Made by a program: the position numbers and the translations under genes. From positions 1 to 64,000 of the forward strand of contig CAXTKD010000016.1 in assembly GCA_964244885.1 (NCBI GenBank): a DNA stretch of 64,000 nucleotides, in the 5' to 3' direction. Below are positions 1 through 11,018 of this stretch, piece after piece (within the stretch, counting starts at the first letter, position 1; each line of letters opens with the position of its first letter). A model generated the notes under the pieces. It was not told where the DNA came from. It did not search any database and was given only the letters and a program-made list of their open reading frames with translations. This DNA is from CAXTKD01 sp964244885 (GTDB lineage: Bacteria; Pseudomonadota; Alphaproteobacteria; Sphingomonadales; Sphingomonadaceae).

Positions 1-539
1 AGGCCGCGCAGCGACAGCACCGCGACCTCGGTGGTGCCGCCGCCGATGTCGACGATCATCGAGCCGATGGGATCGGTGACCGGAAGCCCCGCGCCGATCG
101 CCGCCGCCATCGGCTCCTGGATCAGGTACACCTGGCTCGCGCCGGCATTATTGGCGGCGTCGCGGATGGCGCGGCGCTCGACCGACGTGGAACCGGACGG
201 GATGCAGATCACGATCTCGGGAAAGCGCGGGAAGCGGCTGGTGTGCACCTTCTTGATGAAGTGATTGATCATCTGCTCGGCGACCGTGATGTCGGCGATG
301 ACGCCGTCGCGCATCGGGCGGATCGCCTCGACGTTGCCGGGGGTGCGGCCCATCATCAGCTTGGCGTCGACTCCGACCGCCTTGACCGTGCGCTTGCCGT
401 TGATCGTCTCGATCGCGACGACCGATGGCTCGTTCAAGACAATTCCGCGCCCGCGGACGTAGACCAGGGTGTTGGCGGTACCGAGGTCGATCGCCATGTC
501 TTGGCTCAAAAAGCTGAACATGCGGCTGAAAATCGACAT
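1..539 (-). CDS. mreB: Rod shape-determining protein MreB, N-terminal part (runs off the window)
   Basis: Actin-like ATPase that forms membrane-bound filaments and directs the peptidoglycan elongation machinery. The visible 179 residues start MSIFSRMFSFLSQDMAIDLG, followed by TANTLVYVRGRGIV. This is the family's N-terminal amphipathic segment plus the phosphate-1 loop. Further in come the conserved NVEAIRPMRDGVIAD stretch and, at the window edge, the phosphate-2 loop VDIGGGTTEV. The ATG at 539 is chosen because it gives the full N-terminus; a second Met lies at residue 15. The C-terminal half is outside the window, where mreC and mreD would be expected. It diverges from mutL across about 117 bases. 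Confidence 0.95.
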   Translation of the reverse strand, partial: MSIFSRMFSFLSQDMAIDLGTANTLVYVRGRGIVLNEPSVVAIETINGKRTVKAVGVDAKLMMGRTPGNVEAIRPMRDGVIADITVAEQMINHFIKKVHTSRFPRFPEIVICIPSGSTSVERRAIRDAANNAGASQVYLIQEPMAAAIGAGLPVTDPIGSMIVDIGGGTTEVAVLSLRG

Positions 540-656
540 TGCGGTGTACTCTTTTGACAAGGATTCGGGGGGAGCGCGCGTTGCACGCCCGTTGCGGCGC
601 ACCATGGCGAAGCGCGCACGTTTCGCCAAGGGCTCATTGCGGCTAGACGTGCTGTC

Positions 657-2408
<1,752 letters not shown>

Positions 2409-2468
2409 GACGTATCGATACTCAGACAGACTCCCTCCGAGCGGCTGTCGAGCGTTTCTAGACTTTGG

Positions 2469-3482
2469 TCATGCCAGGTAGGGCATCAGGATCGGGTTGA
2501 TCTGGCGCGCTTCGGCGCAGTCGGCGGCCATCCGGATGGCGGCGATCATCGCGTCGGGGCGGGCCTGGCCGGTGCCGGCGATGTTGAAGGCGGTGCCGTG
2601 GTCGGGGGCGGTGCGGACGATCGGGAGGCCGATCGTTAGGTTGACGCCCTGATCGAAGTGCAGCGCCTTCAGGGGGATCAGCGCCTGGTCGTGGTACATG
2701 CAGATCGCCGCGTCGTAGCGGGCGCGTGCCTCGGCGTGGAACATCGTGTCGGGCGGCAGCGGGCCGGCGACCTCCCAGCCTTCCTCGCGCAGCAGGGCGA
2801 CGGCGGGGGCGATGATGTCGATCTCCTCCCGCCCGAGCGCGCCGCCCTCGCCGGCGTGCGGGTTGAGGCCGGCGACGGCGAGGCGCGGGCGGGCGATGCC
2901 GAAATCGCGCTGCAGGCCGCGCGCCACGGCGCGGGCGCGCGACACGATGAGATCGGTCGAAAGCGTCGCGATCGCCTCGGCGAGCGGCATGTGGAGCGTC
3001 ACCGGCACGGTCCGCAGCGTCGGCCCGGCGAGCATCATCGCGGTGTTCCCGTAGGCGACGCCGCAGCGCTCGGCGACGAACTCGGTCTGGCCGGGGTGCG
3101 AGAAGCCGATGGCGTAGAGCTGCGCCTTGGAGACGGGTGCGGTGACCAGCGCGCAGGCGGCTCCGCCGCGCGTCAGGCCGACCGCGATCTCGAGGCTGTC
3201 GAGCGCGCAGCGCGCGCCGGGGAGGTTGGGCTCGCCCGCGACGATCTCGCCCGGATCGTCGACCTGGAGCAGAGGGAGCGCGCCGTCGAAGACGGCGGCG
3301 GCGTCCTCGGGCGCGGCGATCACCGCGATCGGCCCGCCCCACACGCGCTCGACGCTCAGCCGGTTGCCGACCGCGAAGAAGGGCCGCAAGCCCGCGGCGG
3401 CGCGCGCGTCCCACGCCTTGGCGACGATCTCCGGCCCGATCCCGGCGGGATCGCCGAGCGCGACGGCGAGGGGGGCGGTCAG
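2469..3482 (-). CDS. pdxA: 4-hydroxythreonine-4-phosphate dehydrogenase PdxA, apparent CTG start
   Basis: NAD-dependent oxidation of 4-phosphohydroxy-L-threonine in the DXP-dependent pyridoxal-phosphate pathway. The conserved signatures are ALGDPAGIGPEI at the N-terminus, SHPGQTEF, GLNPHAGEGG, YHDQALIPLK and APDHGTAF. The first available TTG (3389) would delete the conserved GDPAGIGPE loop. In frame upstream of that loop there is no ATG, GTG or TTG before the surA stop. The best candidate is CTG at 3482 with GAGG 8 bases upstream, giving 337 aa, a normal family length. It directly follows surA (stop 3493-3495), as in the classical lptD-surA-pdxA operon. Identity is secure; the start codon is inferred. 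Confidence 0.9.
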   Translation of the reverse strand: MTAPLAVALGDPAGIGPEIVAKAWDARAAAGLRPFFAVGNRLSVERVWGGPIAVIAAPEDAAAVFDGALPLLQVDDPGEIVAGEPNLPGARCALDSLEIAVGLTRGGAACALVTAPVSKAQLYAIGFSHPGQTEFVAERCGVAYGNTAMMLAGPTLRTVPVTLHMPLAEAIATLSTDLIVSRARAVARGLQRDFGIARPRLAVAGLNPHAGEGGALGREEIDIIAPAVALLREEGWEVAGPLPPDTMFHAEARARYDAAICMYHDQALIPLKALHFDQGVNLTIGLPIVRTAPDHGTAFNIAGTGQARPDAMIAAIRMAADCAEARQINPILMPYLA

Positions 3483-3492
3483 CGCGCGGGCC

Positions 3493-4830
3493 TCAACGGT
3501 AGTCGATGACCGCGTCGCGCCGCAGGTCGCGCAGGTAGCGGCGCGCGGCGCGGTTGACGCGCTCGTCGTTCATCTGGCTGTAAACCTCGTCGAAGCTCGG
3601 TCCCGAAACCTGCTGCGCGTCGTCGCGGCCGCAGAGCACGAGGACTCGGACGCCCTCGGTCTTCGAGCCGAAGGGGGGCGTCGCCTGGCCGATCTGCATG
3701 CCCTGCATCATCGCCTGGAGCGGCGCGGGCAGGTCGCGGATGCGGACTTGGTCGTTCTGGACGACATCGGCGCCGAGTTCGCGGCCGACGGTCTCGACGC
3801 CGCCGCAGCCGCCCATCGCCTGCGTCTTGGCCTGGACGTTGCGCACGATCTCGGCCGCCTTGGGCTCGGGCGTGCCGGGCGGGAAGGCGATCGACATCTG
3901 CTTCAGGCTCAGCACCGCGTCGCGCGGGTCGGCGGTCAGCACCTGCTTCTTGTCGACCAGCGACAGGATGGTGACTCCGCCGGCGACCCGGATCGGGTCG
4001 CTGATCGAGCCGGTCGCCATCGCGGTCACCACCGGCTGAAGCTCGGCGGGCAGCTGGCCGGGAAGAACGAAGCCCAGATCGCCGCCGACCGCCGCGGTCG
4101 AGGCCTCGGAGAACTGGCGCGCGTAGGCGATGAAGGACGCGCCTTGCCGCACCTGCTGGACGATGCGCTCGGCGCCCGCCATCACCTGGTCGATCGTCTC
4201 GGGCGTCGCCGACAGGAAGATTTCGCCGACGCGATATTGCTGCTGGCCCTTGGCGGCGTTGAGGCGGTCGATCACCGCTTTCACCTCGTCGTCGCCGACG
4301 TTGACGAACGGCTCGACGCGGCGGCGGAGCAGGCGGCTCCACGACAGTTCGCCCCTGATCTGCTGCTTCATCGAGCCCGACGACGACCCGCGGTCCTTGA
4401 GATAGGTCTCGAACTGCTGGGGCGTCTGGCGGAAATTCTGCGCGACGCGGCCATAGGCCTGGTTGATCTCGTCGTCGCTGATCTTGACGTCGTGCTCGCC
4501 GGCTTCCTGGATCTCCAGCTTCTCGTCGATCAGGTTGCGGAGCACCTGGAGGCGAAGGCGGGCGCGCTCGTCGTCGGCGATCTTGCCGCCGTTGGCGGTG
4601 AGGACGAGGTTCAATCGCTGCTCGACATCGGTGTCGGTGATGACCTCGCCGTTGACGATCGCGGTGGCCTTGCGGACGGTCGGGTCCTGGTTGCCGAGGA
4701 TCGTCAGCTCCTGCGCGTCGGCGCCCGAGAACAGCGGCGTGTTGTCTCCCTCCGCGTCCTGCGCCACCGCGGGCAGCGCCGCGAGAGCGGCGGCGGCCGT
4801 CAGCAGCAAGGCATAGTCACGCAAACGCAT
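3493..4830 (-). CDS. surA: Periplasmic peptidyl-prolyl isomerase/chaperone SurA
   Basis: Periplasmic chaperone that delivers outer-membrane proteins, LptD among them, to the BAM complex; 445 aa. A Sec signal peptide (MRLRDYALLLTAAAALAALP, cleavage near AVAQ-DA) is followed by the SurA N-terminal helical domain, which includes NGEVITDTDVEQRL. A parvulin-type rotamase domain spans roughly residues 190-300 (YRVGEIFLS ... GGDLGFVLPGQLP). A second, degenerate PPIase-like stretch follows. It lies between lptD (upstream) and pdxA (downstream) on the same strand. With 91 bases from the lptD stop, the three genes probably form one transcript. Confidence 0.94.
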   Translation of the reverse strand: MRLRDYALLLTAAAALAALPAVAQDAEGDNTPLFSGADAQELTILGNQDPTVRKATAIVNGEVITDTDVEQRLNLVLTANGGKIADDERARLRLQVLRNLIDEKLEIQEAGEHDVKISDDEINQAYGRVAQNFRQTPQQFETYLKDRGSSSGSMKQQIRGELSWSRLLRRRVEPFVNVGDDEVKAVIDRLNAAKGQQQYRVGEIFLSATPETIDQVMAGAERIVQQVRQGASFIAYARQFSEASTAAVGGDLGFVLPGQLPAELQPVVTAMATGSISDPIRVAGGVTILSLVDKKQVLTADPRDAVLSLKQMSIAFPPGTPEPKAAEIVRNVQAKTQAMGGCGGVETVGRELGADVVQNDQVRIRDLPAPLQAMMQGMQIGQATPPFGSKTEGVRVLVLCGRDDAQQVSGPSFDEVYSQMNDERVNRAARRYLRDLRRDAVIDYR

Positions 4831-4921
4831 TCGTCTCTCCGAAAAGGGCGCGGCAGGGTTTCGCGCGGATGTGGCCCAAGCGCAATAGGTCCGCCCGGCT
4901 GAACCGCGGGTGACCGGCTCC

Positions 4922-7129
4922 TTAGCGCCCCAGGTTCTTGAAGGCTATCCGCACCATGTAGGTGTTGCCCTGCCGAAAGTCGCGGTCCTGCGTATAGTCG
5001 CGCCGCCAGGTGAACTCGAACTGGAAGCATTCGTCCTCATAGGCGACCCCCAGGCGGTGGCGGACGGGGTCGAAGCCATCGGCCATGTTGAGCGGGTCCT
5101 CGGAGCGCGAGGTGAGGTCGACGATCGCCGAGCCGATCATCGACCAGTAGCGCGTCAGCTGGACGCGCGCGCCGGCGCGGATTTCCTCTCGGTCCTCAAG
5201 GTCCTCGATCGCGATGTTGCGGTTCAACCGGGCGTAGCCGAAGGTCGCGTAGGTCCGCGCGCCGCCGATCGTCATGTCGACCTCGTTGCGGCGGACCGCG
5301 AGGCTGTTCTTGTCGAGCCGGAAGCGGTGGGTCAAATCGAGGAAATTGCCGACGCGCACCGTCGAGCGGCCGACGAAATCCGAGAAATTGCCCGACAGGC
5401 CGGTGCCGTCGGGGAAGATGCTGCGGTTGTCGTTGAGCCGGTAGCTCTGGCCGCCCTCGAACGAAGCGCGCCAGTTCGGGCGATCCAGCGTCCATTTGCC
5501 GCCATAGGTGATGCGGCCGCCGCCCTCCCAGCGGTCGAAGCCCGGGAAACGGTTCAGCGAGAAGACGTCGAGGTCGTCGAGGTCGATGGCGCGCGAATCC
5601 TCGTTGGGGATGACCTCGTTGTGCGTATCGCCGGGCGAGGCGACGAACTGGACGCGCGGCGTGATCGTCTGGATGCCGCCGAACGCCGGGCCGGCGAACG
5701 GCCATTCGATATCGACCGCGCCGACCGGAATGGCGCGGCCATGCCAGCCGTCGGTCCCGGCATAGGATGCATCGGTGGCCTTCGCCGAATCCTGGACGTT
5801 GTAGGCGTCGCCGCGCAGCATCGCGGTCGCGGTGACTCGCTGGCCGAGGCCGGTGAACCGCGTCGCGTCCCACCGCGCCTCGGCGATTCCGCGCTGCACG
5901 TCCTCGCCATCGGTGCGGGTGATCGCGAGCAAATTGCCGCGCACCGAGAAGCGGCCGCCCGCGACGATGGTGTCGGGGCGCCAGCGATAATCGATCGCCG
6001 GCAGCGCGATGGGGGAGGTGCCGCCGCGGTCGCCCTGGCGCAGCCCCTGGAAGGCCCAGCCCTCGGCGGAGAAGTAGCTGTTCTCCCCGAAGCGCTCGAG
6101 CGCGTAGAAATTGCGCAGCACATCGTCGCGCGAGATGTCGTAGCGGCGCAGGAAGGTGTCGTCGCTCGTCAGCCGGACGCCGAAGGTCGAGCGCCAGCGA
6201 GTTGTGTGCTGGAGGCGACCGTTGGCGTAGAAATAGCCGCGGAAATCCTCCTTGTTGGTCGTCACCGTCTGGAATCGGTTCGAATAGGTCGCGGTCCCGC
6301 CGACCTCGATCGGCCCTTGGCTGGTCAGGCGGCGGTAGTCGGCGCTGAGCGCCGGATTGGCGTCGGTGAAGATCGACGGCGTGACGGTGAGGTCGCTGTT
6401 CTCGGCGAAGCGCAGGTAGACCGGCAGGTCGACCTGGCCGCCGAGGACGTGGTTGTAGCGCAGGTTGGGCACCAGCAGGCCGCTGGAGTTCCCGCCCTTG
6501 CCGTCGGGGTGCGAGAAGGCGGGGATGTAGAAGACCGGCACGCCCAGCACTTCGAGCCAGGCGTCCTTGTAGAAGATGCGGTTGCGCTTCGGGTCGTGGA
6601 CGACGCGGACCGCCTTGATCTGCCACAGCGGCGCCTTGGGGCAGCCGCTCTCGTCGTCGATCTCGCAGGGCGAGTAGACCGCGCGGTCGAGCCGCTCGAC
6701 GCCGTCGGTGCGCTGGCCGTGGACCGCCGCCAGCCGCCCGCCGTCCTGCAGGACGACGAGGATGTTGTCGATCGCGCCGTCCTTCAGCGAATCGGTCAGG
6801 CGCATGTGGTCGCCGAACGCCTGGTTGCCGCCGGGATCGATCGCGACGACGTCGCCGCGCGCCTCGACGATGCCGGTGTTGCGGTCGTAGACGATCTCGT
6901 TGGCGCGCAGGCGGTAGTCGTCGCGCGTCAGGATGACGTTGCCGGTGGCGGTGACGACATTGCTGTTCTGGTTGTAGGCGAGCGTGTCCGCCGCGAAGTC
7001 GACGACCTTCGCTTCGGCGTTGGGATCGGCGGGTGCGGGGGCAGGCGCGGGCGCGGCGGCGGGCTGCGCGAGCGCGGGTGAGGCGAGCGCGAACAACGAG
7101 GCACCCAGCGCTAGCTTCAAAGGACGCAA
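4922..7129 (-). CDS. lptD: LPS-assembly protein LptD
   Basis: Outer-membrane beta-barrel that inserts lipopolysaccharide into the outer leaflet together with LptE; 735 aa. A signal peptide (ending SPALAQ) and an Ala/Pro linker precede an OstA/LptA-like beta-jellyroll (about residues 42-150, e.g. TATGNVILTRDDYRLRANEI). A large C-terminal barrel ends in a typical aromatic/basic strand (YMVRIAFKNLGR). Three cysteines are visible: C155 and C163 in SPCEIDDESGCPK, and C701 in the last strands. That differs from the four-cysteine pattern of E. coli LptD. It is the first gene of the lptD-surA-pdxA group; its promoter must lie in the repeat-containing gap shared with pepA. Confidence 0.94.
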   Translation of the reverse strand: MRPLKLALGASLFALASPALAQPAAAPAPAPAPADPNAEAKVVDFAADTLAYNQNSNVVTATGNVILTRDDYRLRANEIVYDRNTGIVEARGDVVAIDPGGNQAFGDHMRLTDSLKDGAIDNILVVLQDGGRLAAVHGQRTDGVERLDRAVYSPCEIDDESGCPKAPLWQIKAVRVVHDPKRNRIFYKDAWLEVLGVPVFYIPAFSHPDGKGGNSSGLLVPNLRYNHVLGGQVDLPVYLRFAENSDLTVTPSIFTDANPALSADYRRLTSQGPIEVGGTATYSNRFQTVTTNKEDFRGYFYANGRLQHTTRWRSTFGVRLTSDDTFLRRYDISRDDVLRNFYALERFGENSYFSAEGWAFQGLRQGDRGGTSPIALPAIDYRWRPDTIVAGGRFSVRGNLLAITRTDGEDVQRGIAEARWDATRFTGLGQRVTATAMLRGDAYNVQDSAKATDASYAGTDGWHGRAIPVGAVDIEWPFAGPAFGGIQTITPRVQFVASPGDTHNEVIPNEDSRAIDLDDLDVFSLNRFPGFDRWEGGGRITYGGKWTLDRPNWRASFEGGQSYRLNDNRSIFPDGTGLSGNFSDFVGRSTVRVGNFLDLTHRFRLDKNSLAVRRNEVDMTIGGARTYATFGYARLNRNIAIEDLEDREEIRAGARVQLTRYWSMIGSAIVDLTSRSEDPLNMADGFDPVRHRLGVAYEDECFQFEFTWRRDYTQDRDFRQGNTYMVRIAFKNLGR

Positions 7130-7250
7130 ATCAGGCTCCGGAACGGCAGTCGCGACCCTTTAGCACGGGGGAAGGGTGCCGCAACCTGAACGCTTGGCCG
7201 CAGGGGTTTTGGCGTCGAGCAGGCGGCGCTGCTGTGCCTTCGCGCCCGGT

Positions 7251-7343
7251 GGTGTCACCCCACCCCTACCCCTCCCCATCTAAGGGGAGGGGATTTCTTG
7301 GTCCCTCCCCCTTCGATGGGGGAGGTTAGGTGGGGGTGACACC
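7251..7343. repeat. Intergenic palindromic repeat, family A, with terminal inverted repeats
   Basis: GGTGTCACC at 7251-7259 is mirrored exactly by GGTGACACC at 7335-7343. Inside are GC hairpins of the CCCCTACCCCTCCCC type and their complement. The element fills the gap between the divergent lptD and pepA genes. Related copies occur near 17539, 23904, 41682, 42057 and 48831. I see no other gene in the 286 bases between the two start codons. Confidence 0.75.
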
Positions 7344-7415
7344 GCCGGGCATTGCGCGTCGGCTTTCGGGCGGCCTAGAAGCAGGTGCACATCCCCGCAA
7401 TTTCCGGAGTCCTCG

Positions 7416-8900
7416 ATGCGTATTTCCTTTGGCGCGCCGTCTTCCACCACCGGCGCGCTCGCCGTCTTCGCCGGCAAGGACGGCGTTCTGAGCCGGGGCG
7501 CGCAGGCGGCCGACGGCGGCCAGCTCGGCAAGGCGGTCGCGGCGGCGCGTTTCGACGGCGAGGTCGGCGCGATCATCGAGCTGCTCGCGCCGGCGGGAAG
7601 CGAGGCGAGCCGGCTGCTGGTCGTCGGCAGCGGCGCAGCGGGCGTCGCCGATCGCGGGGCGTTCGAGCGGATCGGCGGCAGCCTTGCCGCCAAGCTGATC
7701 ACCAGCGGCGAGACGAAGCTGACCGTCGACATGACCGGCGTGGACGACATCGCGATTCCGCCCGCCGAGGCGGCGGCGCGTGTCGCCTATGGCGCGCTGC
7801 TCCGCGCCTACCGTTTCGACCGCTACCGCACGACGATGAAGCCCAAGCAGAAGCCGACGCTGGACGAGATCGTCATCACTGGCGCGGCGGCGGGCGCCGA
7901 GGCGGCGTTCGCGCGGCTGAAGGCGACGGCGGATGGCGTCTACCTCACGCGCGACCTCGTCAGCGAGCCGGCGAACATCATCTATCCCGAGAGCTTCGTC
8001 GAGCGGGCGAGGAAGGAGCTTGAGGGCACCGGCGTCGAGATCGATGTGCTGGACGAGGCGCGGATGCGCGAGCTCGGCATGGGCGCGCTGCTCGGCGTCA
8101 GCCAGGGCTCGGTGCGTGAGGCGCAGCTGCTCGTCATGCACTGGAAGGGCGGCGAGGCGGGCACGGCACCCGTGTGCTTCGTCGGAAAGGGCGTGACCTT
8201 CGACACCGGCGGCATCTCGATCAAGCCCGCGGCCGGCATGGAAGAAATGAAGTGGGACATGGGCGGCGCGGGCGCCGTGATGGGCGCGATGAAGGCGATC
8301 GCCAGCCGCAAGGCCAAGGCCAACGTCGTCGGCATCTGCGGCCTGGTCGAGAACATGCCGGGCGGCAACGCCCAGCGGCCGGGCGACGTCGTCACCAGCG
8401 CCTCGGGCCAGACGATCGAGGTCATCAACACCGACGCCGAAGGCCGCCTCGTGCTCTGCGACGCCATCTGGTACGCGCAAGAGACCTTCAAGCCGGAGAT
8501 CGTCGTCGACCTCGCGACGCTGACGGGCGCGATGATCATCTCGCTCGGCCACGAATATGCCGGCATCTTCTCGAATGACGACACGCTCGCCGGGCACCTC
8601 GTCGCCTCGGGCCTCGCGTCGGGCGACCGGCTGTGGCGGCTGCCCTTGGGCGAGGCCTACGACAAGCTGATCGACAGCCAGATCGCCGACATGAAGAACG
8701 TCGGGCCCCGCGACGGCGGCTCGATCACCGCGGCGCAGTTCATCCAGCGCTACATCGGGCCCGGCGTGAAATGGGCGCACCTCGATATCGCCGGCATGGT
8801 GTGGACCGCGAAGGCGGGCGCGCTGTGGGACAAGGGCGCGACCGGCTACGGCGTCCGCCTGCTCGACCAATATGTCGAGGATTATCACGAGACGAAATAG
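7416..8900 (+). CDS. pepA: Leucyl aminopeptidase (M17 family)
   Basis: Cytosolic dinuclear-metal aminopeptidase releasing N-terminal residues from peptides; 494 aa. The C-terminal catalytic domain carries GKGVTFDTGGISIKP (metal ligands Lys and Asp), MKWDMGGAGAV and the family signature NTDAEGRLVL. The N-terminal macro-like domain is less conserved, as usual. The start ATG at 7416 gives MRISFGAPS. It is followed five bases later by holC, the arrangement seen in many proteobacteria, suggesting cotranscription. Confidence 0.95.
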   Translation: MRISFGAPSSTTGALAVFAGKDGVLSRGAQAADGGQLGKAVAAARFDGEVGAIIELLAPAGSEASRLLVVGSGAAGVADRGAFERIGGSLAAKLITSGETKLTVDMTGVDDIAIPPAEAAARVAYGALLRAYRFDRYRTTMKPKQKPTLDEIVITGAAAGAEAAFARLKATADGVYLTRDLVSEPANIIYPESFVERARKELEGTGVEIDVLDEARMRELGMGALLGVSQGSVREAQLLVMHWKGGEAGTAPVCFVGKGVTFDTGGISIKPAAGMEEMKWDMGGAGAVMGAMKAIASRKAKANVVGICGLVENMPGGNAQRPGDVVTSASGQTIEVINTDAEGRLVLCDAIWYAQETFKPEIVVDLATLTGAMIISLGHEYAGIFSNDDTLAGHLVASGLASGDRLWRLPLGEAYDKLIDSQIADMKNVGPRDGGSITAAQFIQRYIGPGVKWAHLDIAGMVWTAKAGALWDKGATGYGVRLLDQYVEDYHETK

Positions 8901-8904
8901 CCCG

Positions 8905-9336
8905 ATGCCCGAAGTCGCCTTCTACCACCTCAGCCGCCCGCTCGAGAGCGCGCTGCCGCGCCTGCTCGAACGGGCGCTGGAGCAGGGCAACCGGATCGCG
9001 ATCCGGTCGAGCGACCCGGCGCGGCTCAAGGCGCTCGACGAGCTGCTGTGGACCTATGACGACGGCTCGTTCCTGCCGCACGGGCGGGACGGAGACGCGC
9101 TCGCGGCCGAGCAGCCGGTGCTGCTGACCGGGAGCGACACGCCGGCAAACGGCGCGCAGGTGCTGATGGTGCTGGAACCGCCGATCCCTGAGTTCACGGG
9201 GCGGGTGCTGTATTTCTTCGGCGCCGCGACCATCGCCGAGGGCCGCGCGACCTGGGCCAGCCTCAAGGGCCGCGAGGGGATCGACCGCACCTATTGGCAG
9301 CAGGACGAGCGCGGCAAGTGGGCCAAGACGGCCTAG
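8905..9336 (+). CDS. holC: DNA polymerase III subunit chi
   Basis: Clamp-loader accessory subunit that bridges the replicase to SSB; 143 aa. The start MPEVAFYHLSRPLESALPRL is typical of the alphaproteobacterial chi family. WTYDDGSFLPHG, the QPVLLT segment and a C-terminal WQQDERGKWAKTA are also present. ATG 8905 is preferred over an upstream in-frame start inside pepA because it begins at the conserved segment. The stop codon overlaps the stop of the small convergent gene that follows (both lie in CTAG, 9333-9336). Confidence 0.9.
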   Translation: MPEVAFYHLSRPLESALPRLLERALEQGNRIAIRSSDPARLKALDELLWTYDDGSFLPHGRDGDALAAEQPVLLTGSDTPANGAQVLMVLEPPIPEFTGRVLYFFGAATIAEGRATWASLKGREGIDRTYWQQDERGKWAKTA

Positions 9337-9554
9337 CTGCCAGGACCGCCGTTCAGGTCCTGTGCCTCGGCGGACACCGCGCCGTCGCAACGCCGCCGCC
9401 AGAACAGCACGGCGAGGAGCGTCGCACCCAGGATGACGAGGGCGAGCACCGCGAAGACGATGGTCCCGACGTGCGCCGCCGCATATTCGGTCGCGCTGGT
9501 CAGGGACGACGCGACGTGCGGCGCCGGACTATTGGCCATCTTGGGGGTGGGCAC
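9333..9554 (-). CDS. Small single-span membrane protein, unknown function
   Basis: 73 aa with one clear transmembrane segment, roughly residues 29-51 (HVGTIVFAVLALVILGATLL), followed by the cytosolic stop-transfer stretch FWRRR. The GTG start at 9554 is supported by AGGAG seven bases upstream. An internal ATG at 9539 has no ribosome-binding site. It is convergent with holC with overlapping stop codons. I do not recognise a family. The good ribosome-binding site and the membrane topology argue that it is real. Confidence 0.6.
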   Translation of the reverse strand: MPTPKMANSPAPHVASSLTSATEYAAAHVGTIVFAVLALVILGATLLAVLFWRRRCDGAVSAEAQDLNGGPGS

Positions 9555-9743
9555 GCATCCGCTCCTGCTGAGAGACTATTTCAACGCATGATCGTGGGCC
9601 AGGTGGCGCGGCCCGAGGGAAATAGTTGATTGATCTGGGTTGGCGAGGGCGCGGTGCGCGGCGTCCGCTCGCCTTGCGTTGCGGCACCCGCCCGACTAGA
9701 AGCCCGCGACTTTCCACACCTCAATCACGGAGACCGCTCGGCC

Positions 9744-10166
<423 letters not shown>

Positions 10167-10190
10167 GCTGACCTTCGCCCTAACCAAAGC

Positions 10191-10301
10191 CTCCGTTCGT
10201 CCTGAGCCCTTCGACTTCGCTCAGGAGAGCCTTGTCGAAGGACGTGGTCGCTCCGACGTCGGAGCATGCCACGTGGTTCGACAGGCTCACCACGAACGGA
10301 G
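10191..10301. repeat. Intergenic palindromic repeat, family C
   Basis: CTCCGTTCGT at 10191-10200 is mirrored by ACGAACGGAG at 10292-10301. Between them is a long imperfect hairpin built from the GTTCGTCCTGAGC / CTTGTCGAAGGACG modules. It sits between ndk and the next gene. A shorter, more perfect copy lies at 59653-59727. It may serve as a terminator for ndk. Confidence 0.8.
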
Positions 10302-10373
10302 GTGGTGCGTAGAGGAGCCGCTTTCTCCGCGGCCCGAGTGACAGCGCCCGGCTTTGCGGGCACTAAGCCCCGC

Positions 10374-11012
10374 ATGTTCGCAAGCGGCATCGTCGTCCTC
10401 GAATGGCTTGGGATCGCGGTGTTCGCGATTACCGGCGCGCTCGTCGCCTCGCGCAACCAGATGGACGCCATCGGCTTCATCATCCTCGGCACCGTGACCG
10501 GCATCGGCGGCGGCACGCTGCGCGACCTGCTGCTCGACATCCATCCGATCCTGTGGATCGAGCATCCGCTCTATCTCGGCGTGTGCGCGGCGGTGTCCAT
10601 CGTCGTGTTCTTCACCGCGCATCTGCTGCAGTCGCGCTACCGGCTGCTGCTGTGGCTCGACGCGGTCGGCCTCGCGCTGTTCGCGTCGGTCGGCGCGGAG
10701 CGGGCGCTGAGCGTCGGCGCCTCGCCGACGATCGCGGTGGTGATGGGGGTGATCAGTGCGGCGTTCGGCGGCATCATCCGCGACATCCTCGGCCATGAGC
10801 GGTCGATCATCTTCTCCAAGGAAATCTACCTGACGGCGGCGCTGGTCGCCGCCACCGCATATGTCGCGCTGGCGCGCGCCGGGGTGCAGCGCGAGCTGGC
10901 GGTGGCGCTGGCGACGGGCGCGGGCTTCGTGCTGCGCGCCGGGGCGCTCCGGCGCGGCTGGTCGCTGCCGCGATACCGGCCGCACCCGCCGCGTACGCCG
11001 GGGCGGAGCTGA
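10374..11012 (+). CDS. UPF0126 / trimeric cation-channel-like membrane protein
   Basis: 212 aa, about six or seven transmembrane helices. It shows the two tandem half-repeats of the UPF0126 family, each with a glycine-rich RD motif: GIGGGTLRDLLLD in the first half and AFGGIIRDILG in the second. Bacterial homologues are annotated as glycine-transporter-like or TRIC-type cation channels; the physiological substrate is uncertain. ATG 10374 (MFASGIVVLEW) is chosen; the upstream in-frame sequence is repeat-derived. Confidence 0.82.
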   Translation: MFASGIVVLEWLGIAVFAITGALVASRNQMDAIGFIILGTVTGIGGGTLRDLLLDIHPILWIEHPLYLGVCAAVSIVVFFTAHLLQSRYRLLLWLDAVGLALFASVGAERALSVGASPTIAVVMGVISAAFGGIIRDILGHERSIIFSKEIYLTAALVAATAYVALARAGVQRELAVALATGAGFVLRAGALRRGWSLPRYRPHPPRTPGRS

Positions 11013-11018
11013 CGGGCG

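Noticed and set aside
4910..7081. 723-codon rightward open frame opposite lptD
   Set aside because: Antisense to a secure lptD. The Asp/Val/Arg/Gly-rich product is the usual shadow of a high-GC gene and matches no family.
7251..7343. Family A hairpins considered as a CRISPR fragment
   Set aside because: There is no regular array of direct repeats and spacers; modules occur singly or as inverted pairs dispersed over the window, and no cas genes are seen.
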